Assembly (NCBI GenBank): GCA_023257625.1
Contig: JALRBW010000022.1
Coordinates: forward strand, 1-64,000
Reading direction: 5' to 3'
Origin: Flavobacteriaceae bacterium
GTDB lineage: Bacteria > Bacteroidota > Bacteroidia > Flavobacteriales > Flavobacteriaceae
Length of the DNA stretch: 64,000 nt
The translations under genes were made by a program, and so were the position numbers. The notes under the pieces were generated by a model that made no database searches, was not told where the DNA came from, and saw only the letters and a list, made by a program, of their open reading frames with translations. Shown in pieces: positions 1-9,204 of this stretch (positions are counted from its first letter, which is position 1; each line of letters begins with the position of its first letter).

Positions 1-86
1 TCTAAACCCTTGTAAATATTGATGAAGTTATCAACATTAGCTTGTGAAAAATTAAGATGAAAACTGATGGAAATTAAAGTCTATGT

Positions 87-1757
87 TTAAGATTTATAAC
101 TATTAGAATGTACTTTTAAAACAGCCCTTCCACTAGGATCATTTTGATTTTGAAAAGCAGCATCCCATGCTAAGGCAACAGGTGTGCTACATGCAACTGA
201 TGGCACAGATGGAACGCTTAAAGCAGCTGCATCACTTGGAAAGTGAGATTCAAAAATTAATCGATAATAAAACTCTTCTTTGTTTTGTGGGGTTTGAACT
301 GGGAATCGATAATGTGCATTTTGCATTTGTTCATCTGTCACTTCCTGATTTACCATTTCTTTTAAAGTGTCAATCCAACTATATCCTACTCCATCTGAAA
401 ATTGTTCTTTTTGACGCCATGCTATGCTTGCAGGTAAATAGTTTTCAAAAGCCTTGCGTAGAACCCATTTTTCCATACGATCAGAGGTAATCATTTTGTC
501 TTTGGGATTAAGTCGCATTGCTACTTCTATAAATTCTTTGTCTAAAAAAGGAACCCTCCCTTCTATTCCCCAAGCTGCAAGAGATTTATTCGCCCTTAAA
601 CAATCATATTGATGTAATTTTTCTAGCTTTCTAACGGTTTCTTCGTGAAATTCTTGAGCATTAGGCGCTTTGTGGAAATAAAGATATCCACCAAAAAGCT
701 CATCGGCTCCTTCACCAGATAATACCATCTTAATTCCAAGTGATTTTATAGCACGTGCCATAAGGAACATGGGTGTTGAAGCCCTTACAGTTGTGATATC
801 ATATGTCTCTAAATGATAAATTACTTCACGAATAGCATCGAGTCCTTCTTGAATTGTAAATTTTATTTCATGATGAATAGTACCGATATGCTTGGCTACT
901 TCTTGAGCTGCAGCCAAATCTGGTGATCCTTCTAAACCAACTGAAAAAGAATGAAGTTGGGGCCACCAAGCAGCTTGTTGGTCGTCAGTTTCAATTCGAT
1001 TTGCAGCAAACTTTTTCGCTAATGCAGAAGTGATCGATGAATCAAGTCCCCCTGATAATAATACACCATATGGCACATCACTCATTAATTGACGATGAAC
1101 AGCATCTGAAAGGGCATTGTGAAGTTCTTCTATTGAAGTAGAATTATCTTTCACTGAATCATATTTTTTCCATTTCGGAGTATACCATTGAGTCATGTTT
1201 TTATCCTTACTATGGTAATAATGACCTGGAGGAAATAATTCTATTTTAGAACAAACTCCTTCAAGGGCTTTTAACTCTGAAGCAACGTAAAATGTTCCAT
1301 TACCATCCCACCCCATATATAAGGGGATGATTCCAATATGATCACGAGCAATAAAATAAGAATCGTTTTCAGCGTCGTAGATTGCAAAAGAAAATATTCC
1401 GTTGAGTTTATTAAGGAAATCAACACCATCTTCTTGATATAAGGCTAATAGAACCTCACAATCAGATTGAGTTTTAAAGTTATATGAACCCACTAAGGTT
1501 TTACGTAAATCACGGTGATTATAAATTTCCCCATTAGCAGCTAAAATATATTGTCCCGATGGGCTAATTAAGGGTTGTTTTCCTGATGTTGGGTCTACAA
1601 TAGCCAATCGTTCATGAGACAATATAGCTTTGTCTGATGCATAAATTCCGCTCCAATCTGGTCCTCTATGTCTTAATTTTTTGGACATTTCTAATATTTG
1701 GGGACGCAGAGATTCAGAAGATTGTTTAAGTTCAAAAGCACAAAGAATTCCACACAT
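87..1757 (-). CDS. asnB: Asparagine synthase B (glutamine-hydrolysing)
   Basis: Makes asparagine from aspartate, glutamine and ATP in the cytoplasm. The N-terminal class II glutaminase domain starts with the Cys2 nucleophile (MCGIL) and carries RHRGPDWSG at about residues 29-37 and ANGEIYNH at 74-81. The synthetase half has the PP-loop SGGLDSS at 235-241. Length is 556 residues, close to E. coli AsnB (554). An in-frame TTG lies six codons upstream, but Cys2 must become the N-terminus, so the ATG at 1757 is the start. A -7 element 15 bases upstream of it agrees. It lies downstream of the amidohydrolase on the same strand with a 145-base gap, so it is probably a separate unit. Confidence 0.97.
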   Translation of the reverse strand: MCGILCAFELKQSSESLRPQILEMSKKLRHRGPDWSGIYASDKAILSHERLAIVDPTSGKQPLISPSGQYILAANGEIYNHRDLRKTLVGSYNFKTQSDCEVLLALYQEDGVDFLNKLNGIFSFAIYDAENDSYFIARDHIGIIPLYMGWDGNGTFYVASELKALEGVCSKIELFPPGHYYHSKDKNMTQWYTPKWKKYDSVKDNSTSIEELHNALSDAVHRQLMSDVPYGVLLSGGLDSSITSALAKKFAANRIETDDQQAAWWPQLHSFSVGLEGSPDLAAAQEVAKHIGTIHHEIKFTIQEGLDAIREVIYHLETYDITTVRASTPMFLMARAIKSLGIKMVLSGEGADELFGGYLYFHKAPNAQEFHEETVRKLEKLHQYDCLRANKSLAAWGIEGRVPFLDKEFIEVAMRLNPKDKMITSDRMEKWVLRKAFENYLPASIAWRQKEQFSDGVGYSWIDTLKEMVNQEVTDEQMQNAHYRFPVQTPQNKEEFYYRLIFESHFPSDAAALSVPSVPSVACSTPVALAWDAAFQNQNDPSGRAVLKVHSNSYKS

Positions 1758-1772
1758 GATTATATTTTTTGT

Positions 1773-1780
1773 CAAAAATA
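1773..1780 (-). promoter_or_regulatory. Putative -7 promoter element of asnB
   Basis: The minus strand reads TATTTTTG, matching the Bacteroidota -7 consensus TAnnTTTG, 15 bases before the asnB ATG. A second match (TAATTTTG) lies at 1853-1860. No clear -33 TTG was found. The predicted leader is roughly ten bases, which would exclude the upstream TTG as a start. Confidence 0.45.
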
Positions 1781-1902
1781 GTTTAATAATTAATTTTATA
1801 AAACTAAATTAAAGTTTTAACTAACTTTATTAACTAAATATTCAAAATTAATATAAATTCATTCGAATCATATATTATCAACAAAAGGATTGTTAAAATT
1901 GT

Positions 1903-3540
1903 TTAATTGATTCTATTGCTATAAACAATATTCCCATCAACTAAGGTTGCAACCACTCGTGCTTTAAGAACTCTTTTATCAGAAACCTTCATAATATCGC
2001 GATCAAGAATAACAAAATCAGCAACTTTACCAGGTTCAATTGATCCTTTTTCGTTTTCTTCAAAATTAGCGTAGGCCCCCCAAATTGTCATTCCACGCAT
2101 AGCATCAGTTCTTGAAAGTTTGTTTTCTTTTAGATATCCTTCTTCAGGATATTGATTTGCATCTTGCCTAAAAACAGCTGCATAAAAAGTCATAAAAGGA
2201 TTTACTTCTTCAACAGGAAAATCCGTTCCCAAGGCAATCCGACCAGAACGCTCGAGGAGCGCTTGATTGGCATAGGCACCATATAATCGGTCTTTACCTA
2301 AACGCTCTTCTGCCCAGTACATATCACTAGTAGCGTGAGTGGGTTGAACGGAAGGAATGATTTTACGATTAAAAAGAGAGATATCCACCGTATCAATAAT
2401 TTGAGCGTGCTCAATTCTCCAACGCGGATCATCAACCAAAGACAGTGCTTTCCGGTAGGCATTTAAAACAGCATGATTTGCAGCATCGCCTATGGCATGA
2501 GCATTCATTTGAAATGGGGTTGTAGAAAGTTTATAAGCTAATTTTTCAAGTGAATCTATTGATGTTATAAATTCACCGTTATGTCCCTCTAAATCACTAT
2601 ATGAAGATTTTAATGCTGCTCCTCTAGATCCTAATGCACCATCGGCATATACTTTAAATGAACGGACATTTAATTTTTCTGTTTTAATTGGCCCCTTACT
2701 TAAATAATACTCTAAATTCCCTTTTGTATTAGACACCATTGCATAAACGCGAATAGTTAGTTGTCCTGATTTTTGAAGGCTATCAATAAGTGTAATATCC
2801 TCACGATCCATTCCTGCTACAGAAACAGTTGTAAGTCCGTTTGCAAAAGCAATTTCCTCAGCATCTTTGAGGGCTTTGATTTTTTCTTCAACCGTTGGCT
2901 GTGGCAATACTTCGGTAATCAGTCGCATCGGGGCATCTACTAAAACGCCGGTTAACTTACCCTTTTCTTTGATTATCGTTCCCCCTTCTACAAAAGTATC
3001 TTCATTGATACCGGCCATTTCCAAAGCTTTTTGGTTGACAAGCATCGCATGACCATCTATTCTTTTTAACACCACGGGGATATCTGGAAATAGTTGGTCT
3101 AATTTTTCTTTAGTTGGTAATTTTTTATTTTCCCAATCATTTTGATCCCAACCTCTTCCCATAAGGACAGTTGCTTTGGATTGATTAGAAAATTGCTGTA
3201 TTCTAGTGAGAACTTCTTCAAAACTTTTTGTCCCTACTAAATCCGCTTGCTGAAGACTTAAGCCGAGACTTAAAAAATGACAATGAGAATCAATAAAGCC
3301 TGGAAATACTGCTAATTCTTGTAAATCAAGTGTTTTTTTTGCCTCGTATCGATTTAATAATTCTTCACCTCCTACGTCAATGAACTTTCCATTATTAACA
3401 ACAAATGCTGATGCTATGCCTCTAGTTTCTCCCATGGTGTAAACTGTGGCATTATGAACAATTAAATCAACTTTATTTTGACAAGAAGTCAATGAAAATA
3501 AGATAATTACTATATAAATAGATAATCTAGAATTTTTCAT
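1903..3540 (-). CDS. YtcJ-like amidohydrolase (amidohydrolase 3 family), lipoprotein
   Basis: Metal-dependent hydrolase of the amidohydrolase superfamily; the substrate cannot be told from sequence. The N-terminus has a lipoprotein signal peptide (MKNSRLSIYIVII...LTSC, lipid-attachment Cys20), so it should be a membrane-anchored envelope protein. Metal ligands are suggested by FIDSHCHFLSLG near residue 80, a central conserved HAIGD and a late GTDFPVE. The C-terminal small beta domain ends in a typical VADFVILDRD segment. Length is 545 residues, normal for the family. An ORF extension of 14 codons exists, but the start at 3540 places the signal peptide at the N-terminus and follows two tandem -7-like boxes. 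Confidence 0.9.
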   Translation of the reverse strand: MKNSRLSIYIVIILFSLTSCQNKVDLIVHNATVYTMGETRGIASAFVVNNGKFIDVGGEELLNRYEAKKTLDLQELAVFPGFIDSHCHFLSLGLSLQQADLVGTKSFEEVLTRIQQFSNQSKATVLMGRGWDQNDWENKKLPTKEKLDQLFPDIPVVLKRIDGHAMLVNQKALEMAGINEDTFVEGGTIIKEKGKLTGVLVDAPMRLITEVLPQPTVEEKIKALKDAEEIAFANGLTTVSVAGMDREDITLIDSLQKSGQLTIRVYAMVSNTKGNLEYYLSKGPIKTEKLNVRSFKVYADGALGSRGAALKSSYSDLEGHNGEFITSIDSLEKLAYKLSTTPFQMNAHAIGDAANHAVLNAYRKALSLVDDPRWRIEHAQIIDTVDISLFNRKIIPSVQPTHATSDMYWAEERLGKDRLYGAYANQALLERSGRIALGTDFPVEEVNPFMTFYAAVFRQDANQYPEEGYLKENKLSRTDAMRGMTIWGAYANFEENEKGSIEPGKVADFVILDRDIMKVSDKRVLKARVVATLVDGNIVYSNRIN

Positions 3541-3569
3541 ACAAAGTATAATGGGGTTAAATTTTCGAG

Positions 3570-3587
3570 CAAATTTACACAAATTTA
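3570..3587 (-). promoter_or_regulatory. Two tandem -7-like boxes upstream of the amidohydrolase gene
   Basis: CAAATTTA occurs at 3570-3577 and again at 3580-3587, which is TAAATTTG twice on the minus strand. Either fits the Bacteroidota -7 consensus and would start transcription roughly 20-35 bases before the ATG at 3540. Confidence 0.4.
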
Positions 3588-3632
3588 AATGGTAGAGTGA
3601 AAAAAATAATTACACACTTAAAGTTGATGTTT

Positions 3633-5402
3633 TTAGTATTGCAAATCAAGTTTATAAAGTATTCCACCTAAAAGTAAAAATGATGGTTCTGGATAGTTTG
3701 CCCACCTTCCATTTAACCCTTTACTAGAAATTTTACTTTTAAGAAATACATCAAATTGATTAATCAACTTGTAAGAAATATGAAAGTTTGATTGAGCAAA
3801 TAAGGATAACTTATTTTCTAAAAAGGGCACATTTTCCAATTGTTGATTGACAAATATGGGTCTAAAGGCACTACTTCTATCACCAAAAGCTCTTCCGTTA
3901 AATGTAAAAACAATCTTATCTTTCCATGTAAGTTGGCCTTCCCATGCCATTTCAAATCCAGGTGTATTCCATAAGATCTGATTTTCTTGGGGTTCAAAAT
4001 ATCGGTATTTAGTTTCAAAACGAACAAAATTATTTTTTGCTACGTCTAAACGTAAACTAGATTTAATTCCATAGTACCGAACAAAAGCAAATTGATTTTC
4101 AAATGCATTAGACAAACGGTAAGGGACAGATTCATTTTGGATATCAAAAGGAAGTCGTTGGAAGTATAAAAAATTATCAACTTCGTCATAAAGAACTCCA
4201 AAATCAAAATTAACAATTGAAGCTAAACTTGATTTTACACCCAATGCAGCATTAAATTGTTCAAAAGAAGGACGTAACTTAGTAGTTGGAGATAAATATG
4301 GATTCTCAATAAATGAACTTCGATAACTATTGGGTTTAACACCTCCTAAAGCTTGCGCATAAGGAGTTAAAATTGCATTTTGCTTTTGGTATACTATCTC
4401 AACTTTAGGATAATATAATAACGAATTTACACCATCCACCGACCCTGCTACGTAAGCAATTCCTGCGCCTAATTTGAACTTTACGTCAGATTGCGTTCTT
4501 TGCCATTGTATTTCACTTCCTAGTATACCGTAGGTGTATTGTTCATTACTTTTTTCATAATACGAATTTTCAAAAATGGTATTAAGTCCATTAGCAATTA
4601 GGTTAGCTTGTAAGTTATCCTTTGAAATTTCAAAATTAAATTCACTTCGTAATCCTATTTGTTGTTCTGTAGAACCAAAATTATCAGAAGTATGATTGAC
4701 TTGAAATTCTATACTTCGGATATTAAAATCGTACCAATTCCAGTCTGTTCTCAGTTCAAAAAGATTGCGCTTGCTTTTTGAATCGATGTTATTAATAAGA
4801 AGTGGGTCCCAATCTTGGTCATATAATCCAAAATAATTATGGGTATAATTTTTAAATTGCAAAGTAGTGTGAGTATTATAGTCTTTACTCCTTAAGTTAT
4901 GTTGAAATGCAATTCGACTAAAACTTTGATCCCCGTCAATTAATGAGTTATTGATTTTTCCCTTAAATCCATCACGATAAAAATGGACTCCCAGTCTTTG
5001 CTGACGATCTATTGTATAAACACTTGAAACATCAAACAACATCTGATTCATGGATCCCAATCCTCCACTAAATAAAGTGTTGTAGGGAATAGAGGACTCT
5101 CTTTTTTTAAGGTTTAAAGGATTCGCTTTATTGGGCTGAAAAGTAGAAATAACTGGGGTCTCAATGATAGAAAAATCTAAAGATTTAGAGGATTGCACCA
5201 AACTATCAGAAATTACAGGATTTATTTTTATTTGAAAAGCATCGGAAAGGCTTGGAGTATAAGATTTTATTACAAGTACTTCTTGAGTTCCAATGCCTTC
5301 CTGTTCACTATCTTGAGCTAATACGGGTATACTTAGGAAAAATATGCTGTAAATAAATAATAATGAAATAGAATTATACATCATGTTATTGTCCTTTTTC
5401 AT
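3633..5402 (-). CDS. Outer-membrane beta-barrel protein paired with the upstream TPR protein
   Basis: A 589-residue secreted protein with a signal peptide (hydrophobic stretch about residues 11-28 ending in VLA before QD). A short N-terminal segment (EVLVIKSYTPSLSDAF) precedes a long run of alternating polar and aromatic stretches typical of an outer-membrane barrel. It resembles proteins annotated in flavobacteria as TonB-dependent receptor, but I see no plug or carboxypeptidase-like domain, so TonB dependence is doubtful. The start overlaps the end of the TPR gene by 17 bases. Two further ATGs lie at 5384 and 5381, so the exact start is uncertain. Translational coupling to the TPR gene suggests that the two proteins act together. 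Confidence 0.8.
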   Translation of the reverse strand: MKKDNNMMYNSISLLFIYSIFFLSIPVLAQDSEQEGIGTQEVLVIKSYTPSLSDAFQIKINPVISDSLVQSSKSLDFSIIETPVISTFQPNKANPLNLKKRESSIPYNTLFSGGLGSMNQMLFDVSSVYTIDRQQRLGVHFYRDGFKGKINNSLIDGDQSFSRIAFQHNLRSKDYNTHTTLQFKNYTHNYFGLYDQDWDPLLINNIDSKSKRNLFELRTDWNWYDFNIRSIEFQVNHTSDNFGSTEQQIGLRSEFNFEISKDNLQANLIANGLNTIFENSYYEKSNEQYTYGILGSEIQWQRTQSDVKFKLGAGIAYVAGSVDGVNSLLYYPKVEIVYQKQNAILTPYAQALGGVKPNSYRSSFIENPYLSPTTKLRPSFEQFNAALGVKSSLASIVNFDFGVLYDEVDNFLYFQRLPFDIQNESVPYRLSNAFENQFAFVRYYGIKSSLRLDVAKNNFVRFETKYRYFEPQENQILWNTPGFEMAWEGQLTWKDKIVFTFNGRAFGDRSSAFRPIFVNQQLENVPFLENKLSLFAQSNFHISYKLINQFDVFLKSKISSKGLNGRWANYPEPSFLLLGGILYKLDLQY

Positions 5403-8394
5403 TTAATTGAGACGCTTTCTGAAATTCATCTAAAAGCTTCGAAGCCTCATCATTAATAGCTTCAAATTGATCAAAATTTTCTAAAATAGACTCTAACACA
5501 AAAATAGCTTGAAACGAATCTTCCAAAGCCCAATAATTTTTTGCCAATAGAACCAATGCTTTTGCATTCCAGTACCCTGACCCGCCAATACTTAAGGCTA
5601 TTTTTTGAATATATTCATTGGATTTAGTATAGCTATTTGATTCATATAACTTTAGTGCCTTAAAATAAAAAGCTTCAGCTGCCCACTCAGCTTTTGGTGC
5701 ATTTTCTAATTTCTCAAACATTAACCCTGCAGTTTCAATATCTCCACTTAACATAGCCGCTTTTGCTTTTAAATAACGTGCATCCCAAAGTAAAACTTCC
5801 TCAAGTTCAGATAATTGAAATACTTTTTCAACACATTGCAAAGTCTTGTCATAATTTTTACTTTCAAAATAGGCGTGCATTAAATTTAGAAGGGCAAAGC
5901 GTTTATTTTCTTCAGAAGTGGCAACCTCCTCTAGTTTCTCAAGATAAGGAATGGAAAGTAGTAATTGTGATTGATTTTTTAATATAGTAATTGATCGAAC
6001 TAAAGCCTTTTCAGTATAAATAGATACTTCTGATTCAACTAAAATCGCATAATAATCCAATGCTTTTTCAAACATTTCATTTGAAAAATTGAGTTCAGCA
6101 AGATAAAAAGTGACTGGAATTGAAAATATTCCCTTTGAAAAAGTACTCAAATAATCTTCAAATAGTTTTTCTGCAATTTTAAACTTTCCAGACAAGAACT
6201 GTTTTTCTGCAGCATCAAATGTTGTTTTTTCTAGGTCTATATCAGTTAATGATTCAAGATTTTGACTTTTTAACCACGTTGAAAATTCATTTACTTGTCC
6301 AATATCAATTGCTATTTCTCTAAGTGTCCGAATCCCTTGTTCTGCAACAGCATAACCTTTATATCGAACTACTATATCTTGTAAAAGAGTTTGGGCTTTT
6401 TCTAATTGATTATCATTATAGAGGATCAATGCTTTGTTTAATGATGATTGTGCAAGGTAAGGGCTACGTTGATATGACGAAAGCAAATCATCATAACTTA
6501 TAATTGCCTTTTGGTTTTCACCTATTAAACTATATGCTATTGCAAGTTCAAATAATGCGTCATCCACCAGTGGATCTGTTTTATAACGCTCAATTAATTT
6601 TGTTAGGGTTTCAATTTTCTGTGCATTTCTACCTATAAAACCATAACTAATTGCCTTTTGAAAAGTAGGATAGGCTCCATTGGACTCATCAAAAGCAATT
6701 GCAGTATTATAGTGTTCCATTGCAGGCCAATATTGCTTCAAAGCAAAATTACAATCACCTATTCTCAAAAATGTATCTCGTTGGATTGGAGCAGAAAATG
6801 TACTGTTGTTAAGATTAAATGTTTCAAAAGCAGCGAGTGCTGACTCGTATTCATTTAATTTAAAATAAGTATATCCTATGTCGTATTGCAAACGATCAGC
6901 TATTTCAATTTTACCTGACATAGGATGGTTCTTAAACTCCTTAAAAAACGATAGTGCTTGGTCGAATTTATTCAATTCATACAATGACTTACCCAACCAA
7001 TACAAAGCATATGCCTGAAGAAATTTGTTTTCTTTATTTTTCTGTGCTAATCGAAATGATTTTTCAGCATTTTTATAATCTGCTGAATTATATGAAGCTA
7101 TTCCTTTTAATACATAAACTTTTTGAAGAGTATAGTCATTTTTAAAATCACCTTTTTCCTCTAAAATAGAAATAGCTGCATCATAATTTGCATTTTGTGT
7201 ATAAGAATCAATCAATAATTCTTCTATTAATTCAACTGATTCATTTTTAGGGTAACGCTCAAGAAAGGACACCAAAACGTTTGGGGTTTCTTCAAATGGA
7301 TTCCCAATTTCATAACTTAATTTTGCATAATTCAAAAAGGCATTTTCCTGCAAAATTGAATCAAAACCCATATTAAATGCACTTTTAAAAGCAGTGAGAG
7401 CAGCTGGTTTGTTCCCTATTTTTAAATAACAATCTGCCAAATGATAATATGCATTTTGAGACAATGCATTTTTTTCACCTACAATTTTATTAAACTGGTC
7501 CATTGCATTTTCATATTCACCAACACGATAGTAAGTATAACCTAATTGATATAAATCTTCGTTTGACCATTTCCCTTTTTTACCTTTAAAATTTTTTAAA
7601 TAACCTAAAGCGTTTTGATATTGCTTTAAGTTAAAATAACTCTCACCAATAATTTTAGAAAGTTCTGAATAGGTGTCTTCTGTCCCATTAGTCAAAATTT
7701 CTTTCCCTAATGCAATGGCCTGTTCAAACCGACCCAATCTAAAATTCATATCGGCTTGGAAATATCTTAGATTTTCTTTTTGCTCTCTATCTGAAGTAGC
7801 AGAAAATTCTGTAAAAGCATTATCATAATCATTAAGTTGATAGGCTATATGGCCTAAATAATAATGGGCATCCGATTCAAAATTTTTATTTGTTTTAACT
7901 TTTTCTAAAAAAGGTTTTGCTTGGGCATATCTTCCTGCAGAAAATAAACTATATCCTTTATTAAATTGAAAAGTAGGTTGCTCTAATTTAGGAACATATG
8001 ATTCATCAATTTTTAAATACCATTTTAAAGCATAACGATACTCTTCATTGGCAAAATAATAATTTGCAACATCAAAATCTATAGCTAGAGACTCCCTTTC
8101 AGTGGGGTAATTCTCTTTAAATAGTGTCAGCATTTTTTCTGCACCCGATAAGTTTAATCGAAGTGCATTTGACAATGTATTGAATTGTTTTTTTCTAAAT
8201 GTATTTGGAGTTTCGTAAATACTTGTTTCTAAAATTGAAGCTTGCCAAGATGCATGGTAATATCCTGCTCCAAAATAATGTTGTCCTCGATCTAAAAAAG
8301 TAGAACTATCATAGATTTGAGCATGGAGATTTAATGGAATAAATACAATTAAAATTCCAAAAATCCTCTTCCATATTACATCATTTCTCATCAA
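5386..8394 (-). CDS. Large periplasmic tetratricopeptide-repeat protein
   Basis: A 1002-residue protein with a signal peptide (MMRNDVIWKR..., cleavage after LHA about residue 25) followed by repeated helical TPR-like units through almost the whole length. Recurring motifs such as YYLGHIAYQLNDYDNA, YQLGYTYYRVGEYENA and YDIGYTYFKLNEYESA place helix pairs at about 34-residue intervals. No enzymatic domain is visible. It is predicted to be a periplasmic scaffold for protein-protein contacts. It is co-transcribed with the downstream barrel gene, with overlapping ends, and divergent from ftsE. The start could be either of two adjacent ATGs (8394 or 8391). Confidence 0.88.
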   Translation of the reverse strand: MMRNDVIWKRIFGILIVFIPLNLHAQIYDSSTFLDRGQHYFGAGYYHASWQASILETSIYETPNTFRKKQFNTLSNALRLNLSGAEKMLTLFKENYPTERESLAIDFDVANYYFANEEYRYALKWYLKIDESYVPKLEQPTFQFNKGYSLFSAGRYAQAKPFLEKVKTNKNFESDAHYYLGHIAYQLNDYDNAFTEFSATSDREQKENLRYFQADMNFRLGRFEQAIALGKEILTNGTEDTYSELSKIIGESYFNLKQYQNALGYLKNFKGKKGKWSNEDLYQLGYTYYRVGEYENAMDQFNKIVGEKNALSQNAYYHLADCYLKIGNKPAALTAFKSAFNMGFDSILQENAFLNYAKLSYEIGNPFEETPNVLVSFLERYPKNESVELIEELLIDSYTQNANYDAAISILEEKGDFKNDYTLQKVYVLKGIASYNSADYKNAEKSFRLAQKNKENKFLQAYALYWLGKSLYELNKFDQALSFFKEFKNHPMSGKIEIADRLQYDIGYTYFKLNEYESALAAFETFNLNNSTFSAPIQRDTFLRIGDCNFALKQYWPAMEHYNTAIAFDESNGAYPTFQKAISYGFIGRNAQKIETLTKLIERYKTDPLVDDALFELAIAYSLIGENQKAIISYDDLLSSYQRSPYLAQSSLNKALILYNDNQLEKAQTLLQDIVVRYKGYAVAEQGIRTLREIAIDIGQVNEFSTWLKSQNLESLTDIDLEKTTFDAAEKQFLSGKFKIAEKLFEDYLSTFSKGIFSIPVTFYLAELNFSNEMFEKALDYYAILVESEVSIYTEKALVRSITILKNQSQLLLSIPYLEKLEEVATSEENKRFALLNLMHAYFESKNYDKTLQCVEKVFQLSELEEVLLWDARYLKAKAAMLSGDIETAGLMFEKLENAPKAEWAAEAFYFKALKLYESNSYTKSNEYIQKIALSIGGSGYWNAKALVLLAKNYWALEDSFQAIFVLESILENFDQFEAINDEASKLLDEFQKASQLNEKGQ

Positions 8395-8517
8395 CGCTAA
8401 AGGTATTGCATTCCTTATAATATTGATAACGACAATAGAAGTATAAACGTATATTTTATCAACAATTTTAGGGGTAAAAGGAGAAAAAAAGTACCTTTAG
8501 CTAAATCTTATAACTGG

Positions 8518-9204
8518 ATGCAAACTTCCGTATTAAGGCTAGATAAAGCCACTATATATAACGATCAAAACTTGATTTTTTCCTCAATAGATTTTACAGT
8601 ATCAAAAGGAGATTTTGTGTTTTTGATTGGCAAAACAGGTTCTGGAAAAAGTTCACTACTTAAAGTATTTTATGGTGATTTAATTTTAAGCCAAGGTACC
8701 GGTTCAATTGTAGGATATGATTTGACCAAATTAAAAGATAGAGATATTCCTTTATTACGCAGAAAACTTGGTATTGTTTTTCAAGATTTTAAATTATTAC
8801 CTGATCGGACGGTTTTTGAAAATTTATTATTTGTTCTTAAAGCAACTGGATGGAATGATCATTCTCAAATAAATGAACGTATAGCTGATGTTCTTAAACA
8901 AGTAAATGTGATCAATAGTGAGAAAAAATTTCCATTTGAATTGTCAGGTGGAGAACAGCAACGGATTGCAATTGCGAGAGCATTGTTAAATCACCCCGAA
9001 ATAATATTGGCTGATGAGCCTACCGGAAATCTAGACCCTGAAACTAGTCAAGAAATAATGCAGCTTTTCAGAAATCTACACCAATCAGGAATCAGTATTA
9101 TAATGGCTACCCATGATTATAACATGATCATGAAATTTCCTGGTAAAATTTATCAGTGTGGTCAAGGTCAGCTTAAAGAAGTAGTAGCAAAAAAAGCGAA
9201 TTAG
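8518..9204 (+). CDS. ftsE: Cell-division ABC transporter ATPase FtsE
   Basis: The 228-residue ATPase partner of the FtsX permease. FtsEX couples cytosolic ATP hydrolysis to activation of periplasmic peptidoglycan hydrolases during division. Walker A is GKTGSGKSS (38-46), Q-loop Gln89, signature LSGGEQQR (142-149), Walker B IILADEP (162-168), and the switch His is in MATHD near 198. The length equals typical FtsE. No ftsX lies in this window. The 3' end overlaps the convergent bipA stop by four bases. Confidence 0.88.
   Translation: MQTSVLRLDKATIYNDQNLIFSSIDFTVSKGDFVFLIGKTGSGKSSLLKVFYGDLILSQGTGSIVGYDLTKLKDRDIPLLRRKLGIVFQDFKLLPDRTVFENLLFVLKATGWNDHSQINERIADVLKQVNVINSEKKFPFELSGGEQQRIAIARALLNHPEIILADEPTGNLDPETSQEIMQLFRNLHQSGISIIMATHDYNMIMKFPGKIYQCGQGQLKEVVAKKAN

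Noticed and set aside
1-86. A gene at the left edge
   Set aside because: No frame with a credible start or conserved sequence in 86 bases. This is treated as sequence downstream of asnB.
167-490. 107-codon open frame on the plus strand inside asnB
   Set aside because: Antisense to the conserved asnB coding sequence, with no recognisable domain and no promoter. It is a shadow frame.
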